Below, piece by piece: positions 34,472 to 41,892 of a stretch of 64,000 nt of DNA (positions are counted from its first letter, which is position 1; the number at the start of each line of letters is the position of its first letter). Origin of the DNA: Chthoniobacterales bacterium. Its GTDB lineage: Bacteria; Verrucomicrobiota; Verrucomicrobiia; Chthoniobacterales; UBA10450. The stretch spans positions 1 through 64,000 of the forward strand of contig JACDGS010000015.1 in NCBI GenBank assembly GCA_013821455.1, read 5' to 3'. The position numbers and the translations under genes were made by a program. Under the pieces are notes generated by a model. That model had not been told where the DNA came from. It worked only from the letters and a program-made list of their open reading frames with translations, and searched no databases.

Positions 34472-35674
34472 ATGATGAAAAAGGTAAGCACCCGAATTAG
34501 CTTTTGTGGTTTGTTAGTTGTGGCCGGTCTTTCGCTGGCTCCAAGGATCTTAGCAGTGACTCCGCCACCAGGCGGTGGTTACCCGGGCGAGAACACCGCC
34601 CTGGGCGATGACGCCCTCTTTAGTCTCCAGCCGAACGCTCACGATAACGTCGCGCTCGGAATCGACGCGTTATACCACGATACTAGTGGAACGAGTAATA
34701 CCGCCGCGGGCGCCTTCGCCCTTTTCTCCAACACCACTGGCGCTGCGAATACCGCGGTTGGCTCTCAGGCGCTCTATAACAATACGAACGGCTATGCCAA
34801 TACGGCCGTTGGCCTCTCCGCTCTCGCTAGCGCCACAACGGCCACCGGGAATACGGCGGTAGGTAATGTCGCGCTCACCTCCACCACTGGCTCCTCAAAC
34901 ACGGCGGTTGGCCACGCCGCGCTGACCCTTGACTCAACCGGTATCGATAACTGCGCCTTCGGATACGAGGCCCTCCTCGAAAATAGCACAGGGTCTTCCA
35001 ATATTGCTCTCGGGAAAGACGCCCTTAATCTCTGCACGACCGGTTCCAACAACATCGCGATCGGAGTCCTGGCCGCGAGCAAGGTTATCGCGGGTAACTA
35101 CGACATTGTCATCGGAACGGTTGGCGGCGGCCCGAAAGAATCAAACACGATTCGCATTGGCACGCCTGGCATTCAGAACCATGCCTACATCGCCGGCATC
35201 TACGGCGGCACTGTGTCGGGAGTGAGTGTGATGGTGGATAGCAGCGGCCGGCTCGGCACCGCCACTTCCTCCGCGCGGTTTAAGGAGACGATCAAGCCCA
35301 TGGATAAAGTGAGCGAAGCCTTGCTCAAGCTGTAGCCGGTGACTTTCCGGTATAAGAAAGGGTTAGACTCGTTAGGCACACCGCAGTTCGGCCTGGTCGC
35401 AGAAGAAGTAGAGAAAGTCGATCCCGACCTGGTGGCGCGGGATGAGTCAGGCAAGCCGTACACCGTTCGCTACGAAGCGGTGAATGCGATGTTACTCAAT
35501 GAATTTCTCAAGGAGCACAAGGCGGTCGCTTCCCTCAAGACTACCGTTGCCGCACAGCAGAAAGAAATCGCTGAGTTACTCGCCGGTTTGAAAGAACAGC
35601 GCAAGGAAATCCAAAAGGTGAATGCGAAACTGGAAGCCTCACGACCCGCTTCGCGTGTGGCCGATAACGAGTAA
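34472..35674 (+). pseudogene. Surface repeat protein with S74 chaperone end, copy 3, nonsense codon
   Basis: Starts at ATGATG 34472/34475 after AAGGAGA. Signal peptide, TPPPGGGYPGENTALGDDAL opening and NTAxG repeats as in copy 1. The frame stops at TAG 35333-35335 in SEALLKL-stop-PVTFRYKKG; copies 1 and 2 have Gln or Lys there (LKLQPVTF, LNLKPVTF), so CAG to TAG is the likely change. The same frame continues to 35674 through the S74 domain and coiled coil. Loss of the S74 domain should block correct folding unless the codon is read through. Confidence 0.82.
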
Positions 35675-35687
35675 ACCCGGCCCCCCG

Positions 35688-35761
35688 TGCGCCCGGCGCG
35701 GCTCGAACGCGCAACCTACAGCTTCGGAGGCTGTCACTCTATCCAGTTGAGCTACGGGCGC
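35688..35761 (-). tRNA. tRNA-Arg (anticodon CCG)
   Basis: Minus strand: acceptor GCGCCCG pairs with CGGGCGC, D-arm GCTCAACTGGATAGAGT, anticodon stem ACAGC/GCTGT with loop CTCCGAA giving anticodon CCG (reads CGG), T-arm GCGTTCGAGCCGCGC, discriminator A. 74 nt, no encoded CCA. Confidence 0.95.
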
Positions 35762-35972
35762 AGTGGAGCCGGGATTATAACGGCCGCGCCTGAAAGCACA
35801 AACCGACGGAGGAGTACGGCTGCAGCTCCTTCCCGGTGGGAGGCATGGGTGTCTCTGCCCCGTCCCAGTCGAGACGATCGCTCCCCACAGGGAAGCGGCT
35901 ACAGGTCTCTTTACAATCCGACGTTCTCGCGCTACTGATTCGGCCCCCTTTTTCCAGCCGGAGACCAGAATT

Positions 35973-36311
35973 ATGAATATCATCGACACCATCGCCAAAG
36001 AGCAGCAGAAAACCGACGTGACCAAATTCAAAGTGGGCGACGGCGTGCGCGTCCACACGCGCGTGCGCGAAGGTGAGAAAGAGCGTATCCAGATTTTCGC
36101 CGGCATCTGCATCGGCCGCAAAGGGACCGGCTTGAACCAGTCGTTCACCGTCCGCCGCATCTCTTATGGTGAAGGGGTGGAGCGTGTGTTCCCGATCCAC
36201 TCGCCGCGCATCGCGAAGGTGGAAGTGGAAAAAGTGGGCAAGGCACGCCGCTCGAAGCTGAATTACCTGCGTAATCGCAAGGGTAAGGAAGCGACTGCGG
36301 TGCGGGAGTAG
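35973..36311 (+). CDS. rplS: Ribosomal protein L19 (bL19)
   Basis: Protein of 112 aa with the L19 signature KVGDGVRVHTRVREGEKERIQIFAG and FTVRRISYGEGVERVFPIHSPRI, and a basic C-terminus. It lies at the interface of the two ribosomal subunits. No trmD or rpsP is adjacent, unlike many genomes. No octamer word is present in this highly expressed gene. It is followed by a TIR-like repeat and then rnhB. Confidence 0.96.
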   Translation: MNIIDTIAKEQQKTDVTKFKVGDGVRVHTRVREGEKERIQIFAGICIGRKGTGLNQSFTVRRISYGEGVERVFPIHSPRIAKVEVEKVGKARRSKLNYLRNRKGKEATAVRE

Positions 36312-36319
36312 CAGTTTTT

Positions 36320-36424
36320 CGTCCACAGATTTCGCAGATTCACGCAGATTTTTCGGATGAAACTGCGCTTCCGAAGTTCGGTTGCGAAATAATCTGTGAA
36401 AATCTGTGAAATCTGTGGATAAAC
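36320..36424. repeat. Solo copy of the GxxExxY-element terminal repeats (hairpin)
   Basis: Left arm CGTCCACAGATTTCGCAGAT at 36320, right arm ending AAATCTGTGGATAAAC near 36424, as an imperfect inverted repeat around a ~40-bp middle. The left arm is nearly identical to the ends of the element at 39108-39551. It looks like a miniature or gene-less derivative between rplS and rnhB. Confidence 0.7.
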
Positions 36425-36434
36425 TTCTCCGCAG

Positions 36435-37052
36435 ATGCGCTGCGGACTTCGTCACGAGAAAAAACTGCGGTCGTTAGGCATCGTCCGCATCGCCGGCATC
36501 GATGAAGCCGGCCGCGGTGCGCTCGCCGGGCCGGTCGTCGCGGCCGCCGCGGTTTTGCCGGAGCGTTTTCGGCACAAGAAGCTGAAGGATTCCAAACAGC
36601 TCTCGCCGGAATTACGCGAAGAAATTTTCGCCTACCTAACGACTCACTCCGAGATCGTCTGGGCCGTCGGCGTGGTCGATCATCTCGAGATCGATCGCAT
36701 CAACATCCTGCGCGCGTCCCATGCGGCGATGCGCGTGGCAGTCGCTGGCCTAACGATTTCACCAGAGCATGTGCTCATCGATGGCCTGCCGGTTTTTCCA
36801 TTTCCGCTTCCGCAAACTGCGATCATCGATGGCGACTGTCTCAGCCTGAGCATCGCCGCCGCGAGCGTGATCGCGAAGGTCACGCGCGATCGTTTGATGC
36901 GGGAATTTTGCGCGCAATTTCCGCAGTATTGTTTCAGTCAGCACAAAGGTTACGGCACGCCGCAACACCTCGCGAAACTTCATGAGCACGGGCCTTGTCC
37001 GATTCATCGCCGATCATTCGAACCGGTGGCGCAGCCGCTTTTCGCGTTCTAG
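36435..37052 (+). CDS. rnhB: Ribonuclease HII
   Basis: Protein of 205 aa that removes RNA from RNA-DNA hybrids and single misincorporated ribonucleotides. Motifs: RIAGIDEAGRGALAGPVVAAAA (metal-binding Asp-Glu), KLKDSKQLSP, and DGDCLSLSIAAASVIAKVTRDRLM. The ATG at 36435 begins right after a TIR-like repeat, so the first ~17 residues may be non-native and a downstream start is possible. It overlaps the YraN gene by 71 nt. Confidence 0.92.
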   Translation: MRCGLRHEKKLRSLGIVRIAGIDEAGRGALAGPVVAAAAVLPERFRHKKLKDSKQLSPELREEIFAYLTTHSEIVWAVGVVDHLEIDRINILRASHAAMRVAVAGLTISPEHVLIDGLPVFPFPLPQTAIIDGDCLSLSIAAASVIAKVTRDRLMREFCAQFPQYCFSQHKGYGTPQHLAKLHEHGPCPIHRRSFEPVAQPLFAF

Positions 37053-37434
37053 TCCCGAGCATCTTCAGCTCGGCGCGCGGGGGGAAAAGCTGGCCGCACG
37101 CTATCTCCGGCGGCAGGGTTACAAGGTTCTCTACCGCAACTTCCGGGGAAAACATGGCGGCGAAATCGACCTCGTCTGCCGCGACGATGACACACTCGTT
37201 TTCGTCGAGGTAAAGACCCGCACGCGTGAAGATTTCGGTCGGCCGCTCGATGCCGTGAACCGGCAGAAGCAACGGCGGATCTCGTTAGGCGCGTTTGCCT
37301 GGCTGCGATTGTTAGGCAACCCCGATATTCTTTTTCGCTTCGACGTCGTGGAAGTCGTGATTGCCTTAAACGCCGAGCCGCGGATAGAGTTGGTCAAAGA
37401 CGCCTTCCAGTTACCCGCGCCATATATCTACTAG
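36982..37434 (+). CDS. YraN family (UPF0102) endonuclease-like protein
   Basis: Protein of 150 aa. LGARGEKLAARYLRRQGYKVLYRNFRGKHGGEIDLVCRDDDTLVFVEVKTRT carries the UPF0102 pattern with the E-ID-EVK residues of a restriction-like fold. Biochemical role is unsettled in the family. It follows and overlaps rnhB, a common pairing. The start may be slightly later, since the first ~20 residues are encoded in the overlap. Confidence 0.88.
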   Translation: MSTGLVRFIADHSNRWRSRFSRSSPEHLQLGARGEKLAARYLRRQGYKVLYRNFRGKHGGEIDLVCRDDDTLVFVEVKTRTREDFGRPLDAVNRQKQRRISLGAFAWLRLLGNPDILFRFDVVEVVIALNAEPRIELVKDAFQLPAPYIY

Positions 37435-37652
37435 ACTTAGCAGGGGCTTTTGGCACGGGCCGGAACAGTTTGCCGCGATGTTAGGAAGCAGATGACCGAG
37501 TCGCGCCGCCGGCACCTGACACCAACGCAGGTTAACTGTCATTCTCGCACACGCTCCCTAAGAGAGGCGCGGCGAACGCCCTTGTCAGACCGCTAAGTGT
37601 GTTGACACTGATACGTACGCTCAGCGAAGCGGCTACTGAGTTCGATCCAAAC

Positions 37653-39086
37653 TTAGTAGCGGTAATGTTCCGACTTATAGGGACCTTCGACGGGCACGCC
37701 GAGATACTCGGCCTGCTTCTCGCTTAGGACAGTGAGCTTCACGCCGATCTTTTGCAGATGCAGACGCGCGACTTCTTCGTCGAGTTGTTTGCTCAGCACA
37801 TAGACACCTATTTTGTAAGTGTCCTTGTTCTTCCAAAGATCGAGCTGCGCGAGCACTTGGTTCGAGAACGAGTTAGACATGACAAAGCTAGGGTGACCCG
37901 TGGCGCAACCGAGATTCACCAGCCGGCCTTCCGCCAGCATGAAGATCGCGTGACCATCCTTGAAGGTATACTTGTCAACTCCCGCTTTGATGTTAAGCCG
38001 CTCGACATCCTTCGCGTCATTTAACGGATCGACCTGAATCTCGTTATCGAAGTGACCAATGTTACAAACCACCGCCTGATCTTTCATCTTACTCATGTGC
38101 GCGAGAGTGATGATATCGACGTTACCAGTGGTAGTGACATAGATGTCGCCCCATCCGAGTGTGTCTTCGATCGTCGTTACCTGATAACCTTCCATCGCCG
38201 CCTGGAGAGCATTGATTGGGTCGATCTCAGTGATGATAACTCGTGCGCCTTGGCCGCGGAGCGATTGCGCGCATCCTTTGCCCACGTCTCCATAACCACA
38301 TATGACCGCGACCTTACCCGCAATCATAACATCAAGCGCGCGATTCAAACCATCGACCAATGAATGCCGGCAGCCGTATAAGTTATCGAACTTAGACTTA
38401 GTCACTGAGTCGTTGACGTTAATCGCCGGAATAAGCAGTTGACCCTGTTGCTGCATCTTATAGAGACGATGCACGCCAGTCGTAGTCTCTTCCGAGACGC
38501 CGCGCCAGTCCTTTACCATTTCATGCCAGCGGAAAGGATTCTCACGCTTCACTTCCTGGAGTAAGTCTTTAATGACTTGCTCTTCCTTACTGCCACTTGC
38601 CGATTTAACCCAGTCACTACCTTCTTCTAATTGGTAGCCCTTGTGAATGAAGAGAGTGACATCGCCACCATCATCGACCACGAGTTGCGGACCTTTACCG
38701 TCCGGGAACGAGATGGCCTGGTTGGTGCACCACCAATATTCTTCGAGACTCTCACCTTTCCACGCGAAAACTGGGACGCCAGCTTTGGCCATCGCCGCCG
38801 CAGCGTGATCCTGGGTCGAGAAAATGTTGCAGCTCGCCCAGCGCACATCCGCACCGAGGGCGATTAGCGTTTCGATCAGGACCGCGGTCTGGATCGTCAT
38901 GTGCAACGAGCCGGTAATGCGCACGCCTAGGAGAGGTTTATCCTTGGCATACTTCTCGCGGATCGACATCAGACCAGGCATCTCCTGCTCGGCAATGGTG
39001 ATCTCTTTGCGGCCCCAATCGGCCAGGCTGATGTCGGCGACCTTATAGTCGTTAGTCTCGGTTTTAGTTATAGTTTTGGTGCTCAT
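37653..39086 (-). CDS. ahcY: Adenosylhomocysteinase (SAH hydrolase)
   Basis: Protein of 477 aa from the ATG at 39086; the longer track ORF runs into a repeat. It splits S-adenosylhomocysteine into adenosine and homocysteine using NAD. Key features: [12 protein letters not shown], the NAD-binding [18 protein letters not shown]-like loop, [19 protein letters not shown], and C-terminal KSEHYRY. Same strand and direction as metK, completing the SAM cycle, with a GxxExxY element inserted between them. No octamer word occurs in the gene. Confidence 0.96.
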   Translation of the reverse strand: MSTKTITKTETNDYKVADISLADWGRKEITIAEQEMPGLMSIREKYAKDKPLLGVRITGSLHMTIQTAVLIETLIALGADVRWASCNIFSTQDHAAAAMAKAGVPVFAWKGESLEEYWWCTNQAISFPDGKGPQLVVDDGGDVTLFIHKGYQLEEGSDWVKSASGSKEEQVIKDLLQEVKRENPFRWHEMVKDWRGVSEETTTGVHRLYKMQQQGQLLIPAINVNDSVTKSKFDNLYGCRHSLVDGLNRALDVMIAGKVAVICGYGDVGKGCAQSLRGQGARVIITEIDPINALQAAMEGYQVTTIEDTLGWGDIYVTTTGNVDIITLAHMSKMKDQAVVCNIGHFDNEIQVDPLNDAKDVERLNIKAGVDKYTFKDGHAIFMLAEGRLVNLGCATGHPSFVMSNSFSNQVLAQLDLWKNKDTYKIGVYVLSKQLDEEVARLHLQKIGVKLTVLSEKQAEYLGVPVEGPYKSEHYRY

Positions 39087-39093
39087 AGATTTT

Positions 39094-39513
39094 TTACAGA
39101 TAGATTTCGTCCACAGATTTAGCAGATTTACACAGATTTTCGGAGGGGCCAAAGACAAGGCGCTTATGCTCAAGGCTGCTAGACCCAAAGTTTAAGAGCA
39201 AACCGCGATGAAGACCGGTCGCCTTGAGTTCGTTGATAAGTTGCGCTTCGTCGGCGCTCGTTAGGCGGGAGATGGCTTTCGTCTCGACGATGATATTTTC
39301 GAAACAGATGAAATCGGCACGATAAGCGCAGGTCAGGAGCTTACCCTTGTAGCGAATTGGCAGGGCGACCTCAGCCTTGAAAGGAATCTTACACTCCTGA
39401 AATTCCAAGGCGAGTGCAGTCTGATAGACCATTTCAAGAAACCCGCGACCTAACTGTCGATGAACCTCCATCGCCGCGCCAATAATGGCAAAGGTCTCAG
39501 GGTCTTTCTCCAT
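39094..39513 (-). CDS. GxxExxY protein (PDDEXK-like) inside a TIR-bounded element
   Basis: Protein of 139 aa. [22 protein letters not shown] gives the GxxExxY signature, with a nuclease-like core [18 protein letters not shown] (D, ExK). The function of the family is unknown. The gene is bounded by a 33-bp inverted repeat (39108-39140 and 39519-39551), and its C-terminus is encoded by the left repeat ([14 protein letters not shown]). It separates metK from ahcY. It carries the only octamer word (39258) between 37.3 and 41.0 kb. Confidence 0.85.
   Translation of the reverse strand: MEKDPETFAIIGAAMEVHRQLGRGFLEMVYQTALALEFQECKIPFKAEVALPIRYKGKLLTCAYRADFICFENIIVETKAISRLTSADEAQLINELKATGLHRGLLLNFGSSSLEHKRLVFGPSENLCKSAKSVDEIYL
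39108..39140 (+). repeat. Terminal inverted repeat, left end of GxxExxY element
   Basis: Reads CGTCCACAGATTTAGCAGAT..., matching the reverse complement of 39519-39551 with two differences over 33 bp. Confidence 0.85.
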
Positions 39514-39518
39514 TCCTA

Positions 39519-39551
39519 AAAATCTGTGTAAATCTGCGAAATCTGTGGACG
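39519..39551 (-). repeat. Terminal inverted repeat, right end of GxxExxY element
   Basis: AAAATCTGTGTAAATCTGCG... on the + strand; inverted partner of 39108-39140. It ends 2 bp before the metK stop codon. Confidence 0.85.
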
Positions 39552-39552
39552 A

Positions 39553-40752
39553 CTACTTCGCCGCCTTTTTGAGTGCCGCAGCTTTGTCCGTCTTTTCCCA
39601 GGTGATATCGGGATCGTCTTTGCCGAAGTGCCCATAGTTAGTCGTCTTGCTATAGATAGGTCTTAGTAAGTCTAACTGGTCGATAATGTCCGCGGGCTTG
39701 AAGGAAAAGACGCGATTAACCGCGCGCTCGATCGCTTCTTCCGGAACCGTATTCGACTCAAAGGTATTGATGTTCATACTCACCGGATCGGGATAGCCGA
39801 TAGCGTAGGCGAATTGAATCTCACAACGCTTCGCTAAGCCCGAGGCGACCACATTCTTAGCCACCCAACGTCCCATGTAGGCCGCGCTGCGATCGACTTT
39901 GCTCGGATCCTTACCAGAGAAGGCTCCGCCGCCGTGTCTGCCCCAGCCGCCATAGCTATCAACAATAATTTTGCGACCCGTCAGGCCGGTATCGCCTTGC
40001 GGTCCGCCGATAACGAAGCGGCCGGTAGGGTTGATCAGAAATTGAGTAACTCCATTCAGCATCGACTTAGGCAGCACTTTGCGAATGATTTTCTCGATGC
40101 AGAATTTTTCTATCTCGGCGTGTTCCTTATCCTCTGTGTGTTGGGTTGAGATAACGACGTTGGAGATACCAACCGGCTTGCCGCCTTCATAGATGACGGA
40201 GACTTGCGACTTCGCATCCGGGCGCAGCCATTCCGCTTTGCCGCTCTTACGAATACGCGTTAACTCGCGGCCGAGACGATGCGCGAACATGATCGGCGCC
40301 GGCATCAGCTCTTCCGTATCGTCGCAGGCAAAACCGAACATCAACCCTTGATCTCCGGCGCCTTGCTCGGACGACTTTTTCCCCTTCGCCATCTTCGCAT
40401 CGACACCTTGCGAAATATCGTCCGATTGATCGGTGATCACAGTGTTGACGAAAATCTTCCGCGCATGAAAAACGTCGTCGTCGTGCACGTAACCAATCTC
40501 GCGCACGGTATCGCGCACGATTTTGTTGATCGGAATCACATCCTCGAGCTGCTGACCTTTCTTCAGATTCGGAATGGTGATCTCACCGCCGACGATGACG
40601 AGGTTGCTCTTGGCGTAAGTCTCGCAGGCGACGCGGCTCGTCTTATCCTGCCTCAGGCAAGCGTCGAGGACAGCATCCGAAATGGTATCGCAAACTTTGT
40701 CCGGATGACCTTCACCGACGGACTCTGAGGAAAAAATAAAACGACGAAGCAT
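39553..40752 (-). CDS. metK: S-adenosylmethionine synthetase
   Basis: Protein of 399 aa making SAM from methionine and ATP. Motifs: [21 protein letters not shown] at the N-terminus, [21 protein letters not shown], the P-loop-like [17 protein letters not shown], and [19 protein letters not shown]. First gene before ahcY on the same strand. It is divergent from an ArsR-methyltransferase regulator, which probably controls it in response to SAM or SAH. No octamer word. Confidence 0.97.
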   Translation of the reverse strand: MLRRFIFSSESVGEGHPDKVCDTISDAVLDACLRQDKTSRVACETYAKSNLVIVGGEITIPNLKKGQQLEDVIPINKIVRDTVREIGYVHDDDVFHARKIFVNTVITDQSDDISQGVDAKMAKGKKSSEQGAGDQGLMFGFACDDTEELMPAPIMFAHRLGRELTRIRKSGKAEWLRPDAKSQVSVIYEGGKPVGISNVVISTQHTEDKEHAEIEKFCIEKIIRKVLPKSMLNGVTQFLINPTGRFVIGGPQGDTGLTGRKIIVDSYGGWGRHGGGAFSGKDPSKVDRSAAYMGRWVAKNVVASGLAKRCEIQFAYAIGYPDPVSMNINTFESNTVPEEAIERAVNRVFSFKPADIIDQLDLLRPIYSKTTNYGHFGKDDPDITWEKTDKAAALKKAAK

Positions 40753-40862
40753 GAGAAAAAGTTGGGCTGAAAGTTAACTGTTCAGAGCGCCGGAGGCCGC
40801 GCGTTATTCCGATTGATCATATTGACCAATCATGATGCGTCGATATATCGTATCTTCATCCG
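40753..40862. promoter_or_regulatory. metK / ArsR-type regulator divergent promoter region with palindrome
   Basis: 110 bp between two divergent starts. It contains the perfect 10-bp palindrome CGATATATCG at 40841-40850, ending 12 bp before the regulator ATG, and a second dyad-like run GATTGATCATATTGACCAATC at 40811-40831. These are candidate operators for the adjacent ArsR-type regulator. No known SAM riboswitch fold was recognised. Confidence 0.5.
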
Positions 40863-41798
40863 ATGGCGTCAACCTTAAATTTTCTGCGTCTCCTGGCCGA
40901 CCCGACCCGGCTGCGTTTGCTCCTCCTCCTGGAGCAGGAGGAATTGTCCGTCGCGGAACTGCAGGACATTCTCGGCATGGGGCAGTCGCGCATCTCCAGT
41001 CACCTCGCGCAGCTCAAGCGCGCCGGCGTCGTGGCTGATCGTCGTGCGGGAAAAAATGTTTATTACGGCCTAACGACCAAAGGCGGCGCCGACCCACAGC
41101 AGGCGAAAATCGCGGAGCTCACGCGCACGCTCGCGCGCGAAATGCCCGAGACCCAGCGCGACCGCACCGCGCTCAAAGTAGTCCTGCGCAAACGCCACGA
41201 CACGACGCGGGAATACTTCGATCAACTCGCGGGACGCTTCGGTCGCAGCTATGTGCCGGGCCGCTCGTGGCAGGCACTCGCGCACACCGTGATCGCGTTG
41301 TTACCCCCGCTCACCGTGGCGGATCTCGGCGCGGGCGAGGGGACGCTCTCGCAACTGCTCGCGAAAACCGCGCACAAAGTCATCGCCATCGATAACGCGC
41401 CGAAGATGGTCGAGTTCGGCGCGCAACTCGCGAAGAAGCACGGCTTCAAGAATCTCGAATACCGCCTCGGCGATATCGAAGATCCGCCGATCGATAAGAG
41501 CAGCGTTGATCTCGCTATTTTCAGCCAGGCGTTGCATCACGCGCTCCATCCCGAGCGCGCCCTTGCCGCGGCGTGCCGCATTTTAAAAAAGGGCGGCCGG
41601 GTCGTCGTGCTCGATCTGTTAAGCCACCGGTTTGAAAAAGCGCGCGAACTTTACGCCGACCATTGGTTAGGCTTTAGCGAAGTACAGTTGCAGCAATGGC
41701 TAGAAGAAGCCGGCTTCCAGAACATCGAAGTCACGGTCGTCTCCCGCGAAAAAGAAAGCCCGCATTTCCAAACCGTTTTCGCGAGCGGAATCAAGTAA
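40863..41798 (+). CDS. ArsR-type regulator fused to a SAM-binding methyltransferase domain (SahR-like)
   Basis: Protein of 311 aa. Residues 1-75: winged helix of the ArsR class (LLADPTRLRLLLLLEQEELSVAELQDILGMGQSRISSHLAQLKRAGVV). Residues ~135-290: class I methyltransferase fold with VADLGAGEGTLSQLLA, VIAIDNAPKMVEFG and DLAIFSQALHH. No metal-binding cysteines are seen. In Proteobacteria the ArsR-family SahR, which has this layout, represses SAM-cycle genes and senses SAH. Its position divergent to metK and ahcY makes the same role likely here (inference). Confidence 0.85.
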   Translation: MASTLNFLRLLADPTRLRLLLLLEQEELSVAELQDILGMGQSRISSHLAQLKRAGVVADRRAGKNVYYGLTTKGGADPQQAKIAELTRTLAREMPETQRDRTALKVVLRKRHDTTREYFDQLAGRFGRSYVPGRSWQALAHTVIALLPPLTVADLGAGEGTLSQLLAKTAHKVIAIDNAPKMVEFGAQLAKKHGFKNLEYRLGDIEDPPIDKSSVDLAIFSQALHHALHPERALAAACRILKKGGRVVVLDLLSHRFEKARELYADHWLGFSEVQLQQWLEEAGFQNIEVTVVSREKESPHFQTVFASGIK

Positions 41799-41892
41799 GC
41801 ACTGACGCTTTCCAAGAATGCGCTTGAGTTCGCGGGTGCAATCATAATTATTCTGGTGCTCACGAAGGCACGCTGAGAATCTCCGCTCACTT

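Noticed and set aside
26830-35674. Prophage tail-fibre region
   Set aside because: S74 domains occur in phage spikes, but these genes have signal peptides and there are no capsid, portal, terminase or tail genes nearby.
35775-36455. 226-aa minus-strand ORF over rplS
   Set aside because: Antisense to a certain ribosomal protein gene and partly composed of the TIR repeat.
40753-40862. SAM or SAH riboswitch upstream of metK
   Set aside because: The 110-bp gap is shared with a divergent gene and I could not fold any known SAM/SAH riboswitch core from it; a protein regulator is adjacent instead.
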